Part shown: positions 15,658 through 25,654 of the stretch, one piece after another | Position numbering within the stretch: position 1 is the stretch's first letter | How the letters are laid out: each line of letters starts with the position of its first letter | Assembly: GCF_900269665.1 (NCBI RefSeq) | Contig: NZ_LT985361.1 | Coordinates: forward strand, 2,015,459-2,079,458 | From: Nocardia suismassiliense | GTDB taxonomy: Bacteria; Actinomycetota; Actinomycetes; Mycobacteriales; Mycobacteriaceae | Reading direction: 5' to 3' | Length of the DNA: 64,000 nucleotides | The notes under the pieces: generated by a model | What the model saw: the letters and a program-made list of their open reading frames with translations, nothing else | Database searches by the model: none | Told to the model about the DNA's origin: nothing | Position numbers and translations under genes: made by a program

Positions 15658-18539
15658 CTTGTTCCCCCATACCGCCAGAAGTCGTAGGTGGGTGGCGGCA
15701 GTGCGGTGAACGGGTCGGGCATGCCGTGGTCGAGCGGGAGCTTTCTGGACTTCGGCTTGCCGCTCATGTACCCGCCGTCGAGCATTGTTCGTTCGGTGCG
15801 GATGCTGGACTCGAAGTCGGCGAGTTGTCGCTCCAGCTTGCGCTCGGCCGCCCCGGAGGCCAGCGCGAGCTCTTCGTGGCTGGTGTTCGCCGAGTCGAAG
15901 TCGTTGCGGCGCTGATCGATATCCCGCTGGAGTTGCTCCTGGTCGGCAAAGGGATGCGCGGCTCCAGCCCTACCGGGGTCGGCAGGGTGTGCGGCGTTCG
16001 CCGCTGCCGCGGCACGCCCGGCGTCTTCGAGTTCGGTCATCGACCTGCGCGCGTCGGCCAAGGCGCGCTCTCGGGCGCTGAGGGCAGCGTCGAGGTCGGC
16101 GCTGGTCCGGGTGACTTGCTGGTCGACGACGGCCAGATGCGCGGTCTGGTCCTCGATCGCGCGGTCCTGCGTTTTCAGCGTGCTCTCCAGATCAGTGATC
16201 CGCTGCCGCAGGGTGGGCTGTTGTTCGACGGACGCACTGGCATGGTCCGTGCGCGCTTGGCGCAAATCGGTGTTGGTCGTTTCCCTGGCGGTTTTGAGGT
16301 CGGCCAAGGTGTTCCGATGGTTGCCGCGCTGTTCGACCAGGTCGTTGAGTCCCTTGCCTACCGCGCTCTTGTACGCCTTGTCGACGCGAATGTCGGCGTC
16401 GCGCAGGGTCGTGAGGTGCGCGTCGGCCGCGGCCAGCTTGCTCCGCACTGTCGCCACCGTCGGGTCCTCGGTACGTGCGCCCGAGCCGAGACTGTGCTCG
16501 ATGTCGTTGCGCGCAGCCACATTATCGGCCGAGTCGGTGTTCGAAGACCTGCGGTCATGCCCGGACCCGGTGGGCGTCGCGGGCCTGATCTCGGATTCCT
16601 CACCCTGTTCCCGCACACCCGAGTTCGATGTCCGGCTGCCCGTCGAGTCGCCGCCGTGGGAGTCCGTTGCGGAAGCGCTGCCGTCGGCGTTGTCGCCGTC
16701 GGAGTTCCTCGCGGAGGCGCTGCCGTCTGCGCCCCTGCCGGGGTTGTCGCCCTCGGAGTTTCTGGGGGAGTCGATGTTTTCACTGTCCGCCTGGCTCCGC
16801 CCCGAGGCGATCGGCCGACCATCGTCGGCCGAATCGCGCTGTCCAGCTGCGGAAGTGACCGCACCGTCACCATCGGAGCTCGAGCGTAGTGGCAGTGGTT
16901 GCTCGATATCCATGCTCGGCCGCGTCGGTAACGGCAACCCGGTCTCCACCACGCCACCCTGCTGGTCGTCAGCCCCCAACCGATTCTGGATGCGCGCCCG
17001 GACCGCAGCATCGGCGTCGACGGCTTCGTCCATCCGTAGCCGAGTCTGCACAACGGCATCGAGCGCGGCCGGATCGTCCGGTGCCGCGGCCGCCCGGTCC
17101 CGTGCCCGGACGTTTTGCAGTTCCGCATCGAGCACAGCCCGCCGAGCATCGGCGAGTTCCTTTATCTGGCTGCGCTGTTCGCTGACGTGCGCGTCACGAT
17201 GCGCCCGTCGATCGACCGGCCCGCTCTCCGGCGCAGCCTCCCGCGACGCCGCCCGGTCCTGGGTCCGCGCCGCCTGATACCCCTGATCATCCCGTGCCCG
17301 GATCTGCGCGATCAGGTCGTCCGAGGACGCGAGCGGCCGACCGGTCGCCGGACCATCGCCGCTCGCCCCCAGGTCCGCCCGTGCTGGACTCGACTGTGCC
17401 ACAACATCATCGCCCCTGGTCGCCGCCGGCTCCTGTCCGCGCATGCCGATATACCCGCGCGGCGTTCCGATCAACGAATTGCTCGCCAGTGCCCCGATGA
17501 GCCCCATCGTCGGGTCGAACGAACCGGTGAACCCCATGGCAATACCACCACCGACGAGGGTGGCGACGACCGTCGGTACCGTGCCGGACACCGTGCCGAG
17601 CCCCGCGCCCCAAACCCCGGCTGTCGGATCCTTGCCCCGGCTGGTCAAGAACCGGGCACCGTACTTGCTCACGCCGGTCGCGACGAGCGCACCCGCGTAC
17701 CAGCCACCGGTGGAGGCGGCGACCGACATGCCGAACTGGGTGGCGTTGAACTCGTCGCGGTGCCCCTTCGACATCTGGATGCCCTGGATGGTGGCATCGA
17801 GTCCGCCGGCCCAGATGAGGTTGTTCGTCGCCTTCGAGATGAGGAATTGCACTGCGTCGGCAGGGAGTTCGGCCAGCGTACGCGCGGTGGTCGGCCGGAA
17901 ACCGGCGTTGACGAAGGTCCGGAACAGTCCGGGGGTCGTCTTCGCGGTTAGTGCCGTCGGATACTTCGCGACCAGTCCAGCGATGCGCCCCGGTTCGTCG
18001 GTGAGCCGAGGCAGGTACCTGAGCGTCTTCACCAGGTATTCGCCCACGTGCGGAAGGTTGCCGAGCGCGGCGAGCGCCCGATTGCTCACCCGATACAGCG
18101 AGGCGCGGGTCGCCCCGATCGCCGCGGCCTCGACGGCGGGCGCGGTAGGCGGCCAGAGCCACGCCCCCGCGATCTGCGCAGCCAGCATCGTGGTCGCGAA
18201 GATGGTCATCAGTTTGGTGGCTTCCAGCGTGGTCGCCGCGTTGCGGGTGGAGCCGCCGACCTGCCGGAAGTCCGCGACGAGCCGTTCGACTGAATGATCA
18301 CCGGCCTGCAACTGGTGCAACGCCGACCTGATCTGCTCCCGGCCCGCACCGGATTCGTACCCGCCGAGGGTGCGGCCCTCGGCCGTGCGAAGCACCGGAA
18401 GTACCTGCTGTTCCAGGTCTTCGGCGGCCGTCAACCAGGCTTGGGCCATGGCGAACATGCGGTCCTCGTCGCCGTCCGGCCACGCCTGGCCGACCACGTA
18501 GGTCAGAAAACGCAGTTCCTCCGGCCAATGCAGCGACAT
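15654..18539 (-). CDS. Large WXG100-like T7SS protein (961 aa), coiled-coil C-half
   Basis: The N-terminus (LHWPEELRFLTYVVGQAWP, then AMAQAWLTAAEDLEQQ) matches the WXG100-like/CpnT-type N-terminal domain of large actinobacterial T7SS proteins and the N-termini of the proteins at 29080 and 60139. Residues about 105-390 are hydrophobic and Gly-rich, with WLWPPTAPAVEAAAIG and glycine-zipper segments. About 390-640 is a Ser/Asp/Gly-rich linker, 650-900 a long coiled coil, and the end (LPPPTYDFWRYGG) is Pro/aromatic. No toxin domain is recognised. It starts 9 bp after the stop of the WXG-type partner and overlaps the next gene by 4 bases. It is probably exported by the ESX; function unknown. Confidence 0.7.
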   Translation of the reverse strand: MSLHWPEELRFLTYVVGQAWPDGDEDRMFAMAQAWLTAAEDLEQQVLPVLRTAEGRTLGGYESGAGREQIRSALHQLQAGDHSVERLVADFRQVGGSTRNAATTLEATKLMTIFATTMLAAQIAGAWLWPPTAPAVEAAAIGATRASLYRVSNRALAALGNLPHVGEYLVKTLRYLPRLTDEPGRIAGLVAKYPTALTAKTTPGLFRTFVNAGFRPTTARTLAELPADAVQFLISKATNNLIWAGGLDATIQGIQMSKGHRDEFNATQFGMSVAASTGGWYAGALVATGVSKYGARFLTSRGKDPTAGVWGAGLGTVSGTVPTVVATLVGGGIAMGFTGSFDPTMGLIGALASNSLIGTPRGYIGMRGQEPAATRGDDVVAQSSPARADLGASGDGPATGRPLASSDDLIAQIRARDDQGYQAARTQDRAASREAAPESGPVDRRAHRDAHVSEQRSQIKELADARRAVLDAELQNVRARDRAAAAPDDPAALDAVVQTRLRMDEAVDADAAVRARIQNRLGADDQQGGVVETGLPLPTRPSMDIEQPLPLRSSSDGDGAVTSAAGQRDSADDGRPIASGRSQADSENIDSPRNSEGDNPGRGADGSASARNSDGDNADGSASATDSHGGDSTGSRTSNSGVREQGEESEIRPATPTGSGHDRRSSNTDSADNVAARNDIEHSLGSGARTEDPTVATVRSKLAAADAHLTTLRDADIRVDKAYKSAVGKGLNDLVEQRGNHRNTLADLKTARETTNTDLRQARTDHASASVEQQPTLRQRITDLESTLKTQDRAIEDQTAHLAVVDQQVTRTSADLDAALSARERALADARRSMTELEDAGRAAAAANAAHPADPGRAGAAHPFADQEQLQRDIDQRRNDFDSANTSHEELALASGAAERKLERQLADFESSIRTERTMLDGGYMSGKPKSRKLPLDHGMPDPFTALPPPTYDFWRYGGTR

Positions 18540-18548
18540 CGGCGTCGC

Positions 18549-18863
18549 TCAGAACGCGGTGGAATTGCCGACATCGGCGGACTCGGAGCTGTTCGCGGCC
18601 CGGATCAATCCGTTGCCGAATTCTTCGACCGTCTGCACCATTTCCCGGCCGCCGCTCAGCAGGTTGTTCCGGGAACTGCGGTAACCTTTCTCGCCGTCGG
18701 CGAACTCCTTGCCGTAGGAATCCTTGCCCCACGTTTCGGGCCCGTGCGAGCCGATGGCTTCCGACAGGGTATTCATAGTGGTCTCGAATGCGGCTTTGGC
18801 CGCGATCAATTCCGTGCCGCCTGCGCGCACATGTGCGGGGTCGACAATTATTGTTTCCGCCAA
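18549..18863 (-). CDS. WXG-type small partner of the 961-aa T7SS protein
   Basis: A 104-residue helical protein with WGKDSYGKEFADGEKGY, a W-G motif and signature shared with the proteins at 27877 and 62420. Each lies beside one of the three large T7SS proteins, so these are probably dimer partners needed for export. I chose TTG 18863 because AAGGTGAGG lies about 8 nt before it; the frame is open upstream to ATG 18953, but that stretch (YRRRHFAESGRSEGE) does not look like an N-terminus of this family. First gene of a three-gene - strand operon. Confidence 0.7.
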   Translation of the reverse strand: MAETIIVDPAHVRAGGTELIAAKAAFETTMNTLSEAIGSHGPETWGKDSYGKEFADGEKGYRSSRNNLLSGGREMVQTVEEFGNGLIRAANSSESADVGNSTAF

Positions 18864-18983
18864 GTTACTCGCCTCACCTTCACTGCGCCCAGATTCGGCG
18901 AAATGCCTACGCCGGTAAGTGGTTCCAATGTAGGTACCACAATTCCGTGGCACAGGCCAGAGTTTCGGCGGAAGGTGAACGGA

Positions 18984-19730
18984 TCATGTTCCGGACGCGA
19001 ACATGCCGGGGATCTCGCGATCGACCACTCGTCCGACATAGCGTTCGACCAATCTGCCCACCACGGTCGCGGTGATCTCGGAGGGCCGTGTACGTACCGA
19101 GTCAAGCTGTGCCGCAAGGGCTTCCGTATCTGATTTCGCGCGATTCGAGCGCTGGAACTGCCGGACCGCGGTGCGCACGAAGATATCGGTGAACTGCCGC
19201 GCGATGTGGTCGCAGTCGAGGCGCAGCTGCTCCACTTCGTCGAGCGCGCGATCGGTGCTCACCCCGGCGTCGAGCAGCTGCTCGAAGACCTCCAGCAGGG
19301 CAGGTTCGGCTACCCGGTAGGTGCCCGGATCGACCGGTTCGTACAGGCCGGCCCTCACCGATCGGGCCAAACCGTCAGGGACAGCGGCGAATCGGTCGGC
19401 GAGGTCGGCGGCGGCGATGAGTCCGTCCGGGGTCGTTTCCTGCGACGGCGGTGGACTGGCCGCAGTGGCGACGCCGAGCACGTCGGCAAGATCCTGCCCG
19501 CGATCCCAGGCTTCGAGCAGTCCGCGTACCCCGCTGAGCGTGATGCCGCGCTCGACCAGCCGTTCCACGATGCGAATCCGGTCGAGGTGCTCCGGACCGT
19601 AGAAGCCGGTGCGGCCCTTCATCTTCGGCGGCGGCAGCAGGCCGCGCTCGTTGTAGTCGCGCAGCGTCCGCACCGTCATCCCCGACCGCTCGGCCAGATC
19701 GCTGATGGTCAACTCTGCTTCCTTCGCCAT
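18984..19730 (-). CDS. MerR-family transcriptional regulator
   Basis: A 248-residue protein. Residues 6-75 are the winged HTH of MerR: LTISDLAERSGMTVRTLRDY, then GLLPPP, GRTGFYGPEHLDRIRIV and a helix starting LVERGITLSGVRGLLEAW. The C-terminal 150 residues are helical with one Cys, too few for a metal site, so the ligand is unknown. It lies 121 bp upstream of the T7SS partner gene on the same strand and is divergent from the PknG-like gene. It may control either group. Confidence 0.88.
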   Translation of the reverse strand: MAKEAELTISDLAERSGMTVRTLRDYNERGLLPPPKMKGRTGFYGPEHLDRIRIVERLVERGITLSGVRGLLEAWDRGQDLADVLGVATAASPPPSQETTPDGLIAAADLADRFAAVPDGLARSVRAGLYEPVDPGTYRVAEPALLEVFEQLLDAGVSTDRALDEVEQLRLDCDHIARQFTDIFVRTAVRQFQRSNRAKSDTEALAAQLDSVRTRPSEITATVVGRLVERYVGRVVDREIPGMFASGT

Positions 19731-19857
19731 GTCTCCAGGAAACCACAGGTGAACAGTGTCTCCGGCGTGGTCCTCAGTGCTGCTCGCAGGGTTGGTGGCT
19801 GATTGAATCGTCGCATCATCGATAGCGGGAGGTCAGTACGGCTCGGCCCACGACCTC

Positions 19858-19886
19858 TTGTGTGTGCCATCACATAGCGGTATGTT
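19858..19886 (+). promoter_or_regulatory. Candidate promoter before the PknG-like gene
   Basis: TTGTGT, a 17-bp spacer and TATGTT form a plausible sigma70-type promoter about 110 bp before the PknG-like start. The match is moderate (3/6 and 4/6), so confidence is limited. The rest of the 266-bp divergent gap (19731-19996) holds no further gene that I can see. Confidence 0.35.
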
Positions 19887-19900
19887 ACGTTGAACACCGG

Positions 19901-19931
19901 CATGATTGTTGGGCGGGAAGGCCGAATCATG
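19901..19931. promoter_or_regulatory. Inverted repeat downstream of the candidate promoter
   Basis: CATGATT (19901-19907) and AATCATG (19925-19931) are perfect 7-bp arms with a 17-bp spacer. They lie just after the candidate -10 box and before the PknG-like start, where a repressor could block transcription. The divergent MerR protein is one possible binder, but the spacing is not the usual MerR layout. Confidence 0.35.
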
Positions 19932-19942
19932 ACAACCGTTAG

Positions 19943-21805
<1,863 letters not shown>

Positions 21806-21841
21806 ACGAACGATGAACAGCACGAACAACTGGAGGTATTG

Positions 21842-23275
21842 GTGGCTGTCGAAACCCGCATCGAAAAGGACTCACTCGGTGAGCTCGCCGTACCAGCCGC
21901 GGCGTATTACGGCGTCCACACCGCACGAGCAATGGCGAATTTCCGGGTCACCGGCTCGGCCATGAGCACCTATCCCGCTTTGATCGCCGGGCTGGCCACG
22001 GTGAAACAGGCTGCGTGCCAGGCGAACCGTGATCTCGGCCTGCTCGACGAACGCCGGTCCGCTGCCATCATCGCCGCCTGCACCGAATTGCGGAACGGGG
22101 AATTGCTCGCTCAGTTCCCGATCGATCTGATCCAGGGCGGCGCGGGCACCTCGTCGAATATGAACGCCAACGAGGTGATTGCCAACCGTGCGCTGGAAAT
22201 TCTCGGCTTCGAGCGCGGGAATTACGCCGAACTCGATCCGCTGACCCACGTCAATCTCGGTCAATCCACCAACGACGTCTACCCGACCGCGATCAAGCTG
22301 ACTCTGGTGACCCACCTCCGGGTCCTGAGCGTGGTACTCGGCGGCCTGGCCGACGAGTTCGACCGCAAGGCAGCCGAGTTCGCCGACGTGATCAAGATGG
22401 GCCGCACCCAGCTGCAGGACGCGGTGCCGATGACCCTCGGCCAGGAGTTCGCCGCCTACGCCACCATGGTGCGCGAAGACCGGGCTCGGCTCGCCGAGGG
22501 CTGCCTACTGCTGCTGGAGTGTCATCTCGGCGGCACCGCCATCGGCACCGGAATCAATGGGCACCCCGACTATCCGGAGCTGGCGTGCCGTTACCTGGCC
22601 GAACTGTCCGGTGAGCCGGTCGTTCCAGCGGCCGATCCGATCGAGGCGACGCAGGACTGCGGCGCCTTCGTCCAGGTGTCGGGCATTCTCAAGCGGGTCG
22701 CGGTGAAGCTGTCCAAGATCTGCAACGATCTGCGGCTCGTCTCGTCCGGCCCGGTGGCCGGCCTGCGCGAGATCAATCTGCCTGCGGTGCAGGCAGGCTC
22801 GTCGATCATGCCGGGCAAGGTGAACCCGGTGATCCCCGAGCTGGTCAATCAGGTGGCGTTCGAGGTGATCGGCAACGACCTCACCGTCACCATGGCGGCC
22901 GAGGCCGGGCAGCTCCAGCTCAACGCGTTCGAACCGGTCATCGTTTACAGCATGCTGAAGTCGCTGAGCCATCTCAGCGCCGCCGTCGACACCCTGACCA
23001 CCGACTGCATCGCGGGCATCACCGCCAACCGTCAGCATCTCGCCGACGGCGTGCACAATTCGATCGGCGTGGTCACCGCGCTGGCGCCGCGCCTGGGCTA
23101 CAAGGCGTGTGCGCAAGTGGCCGAACGAGCCCTCGCCACCGGCGAAATGATCTCCGACATCGTGGTTTCCGAGGGACTGCTCAGCCGGGCAGAGGTCGGC
23201 GAGCTGCTGTCGAGCCGTCGGCTGGCCGGATTGCCACCGCTGGTCATCCACGGGACGACCGACCCGGTAGTTTGA
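21842..23275 (+). CDS. aspA: Aspartate ammonia-lyase
   Basis: A 477-residue enzyme of the fumarase/aspartase superfamily. The signature loop GSSIMPGKVNP is intact. The substrate-binding segments GGAGTSSNMNANEV, NLGQSTNDVYPTA and GRTQLQDAVPMTLGQEF are also visible. It deaminates L-aspartate to fumarate and ammonia. Glu in SSNMNANE and the QST-N-D pattern favour aspartase over fumarase, though fumarase class II shares most motifs. GTG 21842 follows TGGAGG at 21831-21836 by 5 nt (TTG 21839 is the alternative). It lies 36 bp after the PknG-like gene, probably in one operon, and 48 bp before the MFS gene. Confidence 0.9.
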   Translation: MAVETRIEKDSLGELAVPAAAYYGVHTARAMANFRVTGSAMSTYPALIAGLATVKQAACQANRDLGLLDERRSAAIIAACTELRNGELLAQFPIDLIQGGAGTSSNMNANEVIANRALEILGFERGNYAELDPLTHVNLGQSTNDVYPTAIKLTLVTHLRVLSVVLGGLADEFDRKAAEFADVIKMGRTQLQDAVPMTLGQEFAAYATMVREDRARLAEGCLLLLECHLGGTAIGTGINGHPDYPELACRYLAELSGEPVVPAADPIEATQDCGAFVQVSGILKRVAVKLSKICNDLRLVSSGPVAGLREINLPAVQAGSSIMPGKVNPVIPELVNQVAFEVIGNDLTVTMAAEAGQLQLNAFEPVIVYSMLKSLSHLSAAVDTLTTDCIAGITANRQHLADGVHNSIGVVTALAPRLGYKACAQVAERALATGEMISDIVVSEGLLSRAEVGELLSSRRLAGLPPLVIHGTTDPVV

Positions 23276-23312
23276 TGTCCGGGGTTGGACATCTGATGTC
23301 CGGGGTTGGACA
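23274..23312. promoter_or_regulatory. Tandem dyad operator candidate before the MFS gene
   Basis: A 19-bp unit TGATGTCCGGGGTTGGACA occurs twice (23273-23291, 23294-23312) with a 21-bp period. Each unit carries TGTCC-GGGGTT-GGACA. In the first copy the dyad extends to perfect 7-bp arms, GATGTCC and GGACATC (23274-23293). Two dyads two helical turns apart, in the 48-bp gap before the transporter, look like a cooperative repressor site. The stop codon of aspA lies inside the first unit. Confidence 0.6.
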
Positions 23313-23323
23313 AAGGGCACGTG

Positions 23324-24919
23324 ATGACACTGGATATGGACCCGCTCGCAGACGCCACCGACACGGCGAGCGCAGGGGTCGGGCCGATGGGCCTCGGTCG
23401 CTGGCGTCGTCGCCTGGTGCTGCTGACCCTGTGCGCCGCCGCGTTCATGATCAGCTACGACACCGCGATGCAGAGCATCGCGGTACATACGCTGTTGCGG
23501 CAGTTGGGGCATCGGCCCGACATGGCGATATCGCTGTGGCTGCCCGCGGCGCACACGCTGGCGTACGTCGGGCTGCTGCTGGTCGGCGGTGCGCTCGCTG
23601 ACCGGCTCGGCGCCAAGCGGGTCATTGTCGGTGGTTATCTGGTGTATGTCGTAGGCGCCGCGCTCCATCTGGCCTGTGCGGAGAACCCGATCGGCTTGCT
23701 CATCGCACGAACGGTCACGGGTGTGGGCGCCGCGGCCATCCTGCCCGCGACGCTGGCGATGGTGGTGCTCGTCTACGGCGAAGGAAGCCGCAGGGCGCGT
23801 GCCGTCACGCTGTGGGCAGGCTGCTCCTCGGCGGGCGTGATGATGACGCTGTTCGTCACCGCGGTGGTACTGAACCAGGTGTACTGGCCACACGCGATGG
23901 CCGGGGTGGTGACCGCGAATCTGATCGTATTCGTCGGGGTGATCGTGATACTCCCTGCTGTCCCGGCGGACCCGGCGAGTCCGGTCGACTGGCCCGCGGT
24001 GCTCACCATGACGCTGTCCGGTGCACTGCTCGCGCTCGCGCTGTACCAGGCGCCCAAGTGGGGCTGGACATCTCAGGGGTTCGCGATCGCGCTGGGCACC
24101 GGGGTGGCGCTCGCGGTGGTGGCGGCGACCATTCGGCGCGGTGGTTCGCTGCCGCACGACTGGCTACTGAGTGCCGAGCCGCGCGTGCGGCTGGTGATGC
24201 TCGCGCTCGGTGGGGCGATCCTGGCGATGTTCGGCATGGTGTTCCTGGTCATTCAGTATCTCCAGGTGCTCGGCGGCCGGGTGCCGGTGGTCGCGGGCTT
24301 GGCCTTGTTCGTGCCCGCCTGCCTCGCGACCGCGATCGGCGCGAAAGTGGGTGCGGCACTGCAGCGTGCGGGGTGTGTCGTCGCCGCGGTGATCATCGGC
24401 TCGACCGCGATCATGGACGGGCTCGCCATCGGCCTGACCGCGGGGGAGCCGGGTGACCTCGTCCCGCTCGTCGCCATGGTGACGGTGACCGGCCTGGGGT
24501 GCGCCCTGGTACTCGGCATCGCGCTGGAGGTGGTGAGCGCGGTGCATCCGGCTTCGCGCACCGGCATTCCCTGGGGCGCACAGCTGATGCTCGTTCAGCT
24601 CAGTGGCTTGCTCGGGGTGGCGATCGTCGGTGGACTCGTCGATCGCGGCTATCAGGCGCGTTTCGTGGTGCCCGCCGACGTGCTGGCCATCGGCGGCGCC
24701 GCCATCGGTCGCGATCCGGTCGGCGACGGGGTGCGGGCAATAAACATCGCGGGGGATCACCTCGGTGTGCCGCTCGCCGTCGCAGTCCGCAACGCGTTCG
24801 TGGCCGGCTATCGCGAGGGCCTGCTCGCCACGATCGGGGTGATCGCGGCGGTTGTCGTCGTTATGCTCGTCGCCAGTGCGCTTGCTCGGAAATCGAACAC
24901 GGCGCAGCGAAGCCGGTAG
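23324..24919 (+). CDS. MFS transporter, DHA2-like drug/metabolite exporter
   Basis: A 531-residue protein with about 14 hydrophobic segments. The first is LVLLTLCAAAFMISYDTAM. Motif A-like GGALADRLGAKRVIVGGY follows the second helix, and a motif C-like ARTVTGVGAAAILPATLAM is in helix 5. Fourteen segments point to the DHA2 (drug:H+ antiport) group of the major facilitator superfamily, which exports small molecules at the expense of protons. The substrate cannot be read from the sequence. ATG 23324 follows AAAGGG at 23312-23317; this site touches the second operator unit, so a bound repressor could also affect initiation. Confidence 0.85.
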   Translation: MTLDMDPLADATDTASAGVGPMGLGRWRRRLVLLTLCAAAFMISYDTAMQSIAVHTLLRQLGHRPDMAISLWLPAAHTLAYVGLLLVGGALADRLGAKRVIVGGYLVYVVGAALHLACAENPIGLLIARTVTGVGAAAILPATLAMVVLVYGEGSRRARAVTLWAGCSSAGVMMTLFVTAVVLNQVYWPHAMAGVVTANLIVFVGVIVILPAVPADPASPVDWPAVLTMTLSGALLALALYQAPKWGWTSQGFAIALGTGVALAVVAATIRRGGSLPHDWLLSAEPRVRLVMLALGGAILAMFGMVFLVIQYLQVLGGRVPVVAGLALFVPACLATAIGAKVGAALQRAGCVVAAVIIGSTAIMDGLAIGLTAGEPGDLVPLVAMVTVTGLGCALVLGIALEVVSAVHPASRTGIPWGAQLMLVQLSGLLGVAIVGGLVDRGYQARFVVPADVLAIGGAAIGRDPVGDGVRAINIAGDHLGVPLAVAVRNAFVAGYREGLLATIGVIAAVVVVMLVASALARKSNTAQRSR

Positions 24920-24938
24920 CGCGTCCGGCGATTACCGG

Positions 24939-24960
24939 GGGTTTGGCACCCTTCTTTTCT
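24939..24960 (+). terminator. Weak terminator after the MFS gene
   Basis: GGGT-TTGGC-ACCC is a short stem followed by TTCTTTTCT. The T-rich run is unusual for this GC-rich region and fits a Rho-independent terminator, but the stem has only four pairs. Confidence 0.4.
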
Positions 24961-24967
24961 AGCACGC

Positions 24968-24996
24968 ATTTAACGCGAGTAGCTGCTGCGTTAAAT
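24968..24996. promoter_or_regulatory. Perfect 9-bp inverted repeat in AT-rich intergenic DNA
   Basis: ATTTAACGC, 11 bp, then GCGTTAAAT are perfect 9-bp arms with centres two helical turns apart. This is the shape of a dimeric repressor operator. It lies in a gene-free stretch (24920-25223) that is clearly richer in A and T than its surroundings. The rest of that stretch holds a second small dyad and a promoter candidate, listed separately; otherwise I see nothing in it. Confidence 0.5.
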
Positions 24997-25055
24997 AATG
25001 TTCGCAGGCGGAGCCCGTGCCGCCTGTGGTCGTCGTTTGTCCAGGTAGATGCGTT

Positions 25056-25069
25056 GTTTCTCAAGAAAC
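25056..25069. promoter_or_regulatory. Small dyad GTTTCT-CA-AGAAAC
   Basis: Perfect 6-bp arms with a 2-bp spacer, in the AT-rich gap before the coiled-coil gene and about 100 bp upstream of the promoter candidate. It could be a binding site. Similar half sites (TTTCTAAAGATTCT) follow at about 25100. Confidence 0.35.
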
Positions 25070-25159
25070 TTCACGAGTAGGCCGACTTCTAAATAGTTTC
25101 TAAAGATTCTCAACAAGTTCTCTACGATGCCTAAGCCGATGCAAATTACATCGGTTCGA

Positions 25160-25187
25160 TTGACGAATTCGGAATTGTGCGCATAAT
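25160..25187 (+). promoter_or_regulatory. Near-consensus sigma70-type promoter
   Basis: TTGACG (25160-25165), a 16-bp spacer and CATAAT (25182-25187) each match the consensus at 5 of 6 bases, the best promoter I see in the window. Transcription would start near 25194, leaving about 30 nt before ATG 25224, with AAAGG in between as ribosome site. Confidence 0.65.
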
Positions 25188-25223
25188 TGTGTCCGGAGAC
25201 TTACCGAAAGGCCGGGATCTGCC

Positions 25224-25583
25224 ATGCGGAATACCGAATCCAGTACTGCCACCCATCGCACCAACCGCCGTGCCACCGCGGCGCGCCGCGGCCCGTCGCG
25301 CACCTCGGCGGAGGAAACCTTGGCGCGCTCGCGGGCCGAGCGCGCGCAGCTCGAGCAAGGTCGGCTGTTCTGGGGGAATCTCGTGGACGAAGCCGAGCGG
25401 CTGCACGAGGAACTCGGCGCGCTGCACGAGGAACTGCGTGAGGTCTATCGGCAACTGGGTGGCCTGCGCAGGCGTTTCCCCAGCCTGCCGCCCGCGCCGC
25501 GGCGGGTCGGCTACCCGCCGGTCGCCGTCGCGCCACTGGTCGGGAACGGAGCCAGGCCCGCCGCCCCGCAAGCCACCGCATGA
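25224..25583 (+). CDS. Small basic coiled-coil protein of unknown function
   Basis: A 119-residue protein. Residues 1-30 are basic and Thr/Arg-rich (THRTNRRATAARRGPSRT); about 30-85 form a heptad-like coiled coil (ERAQLEQGRLFW, then EELGALHEELREVYRQLGG); the tail is Pro/Arg-rich. No family is recognised. It has its own strong promoter and lies 71 bp before the two-component genes. A DNA- or RNA-binding role is conceivable from the basic N-terminus, but nothing proves it. Confidence 0.6.
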   Translation: MRNTESSTATHRTNRRATAARRGPSRTSAEETLARSRAERAQLEQGRLFWGNLVDEAERLHEELGALHEELREVYRQLGGLRRRFPSLPPAPRRVGYPPVAVAPLVGNGARPAAPQATA

Positions 25584-25654
25584 CGTAACGACCGAGTCCT
25601 CCTGCGCCTACGGTAATCTCACTACCCGGTGGTGGCTTGCGGGAAAGGTCTTGG

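Noticed and set aside
23273..23312. Insertion-sequence scar as explanation for the tandem repeat
   Set aside because: No transposase remnant or terminal repeats; the dyad symmetry and 21-bp period fit an operator better.
22505..24157. 550-residue - strand frame opposite aspA and the MFS gene
   Set aside because: aspA carries an intact enzyme signature on the other strand; the frame is Arg/His-rich.
24920..25223. tRNA or other structured RNA gene in the AT-rich gap
   Set aside because: No cloverleaf, T-loop (GGTTCGAATCC-like) or CCA end is found; the dyads are short and look like operators.
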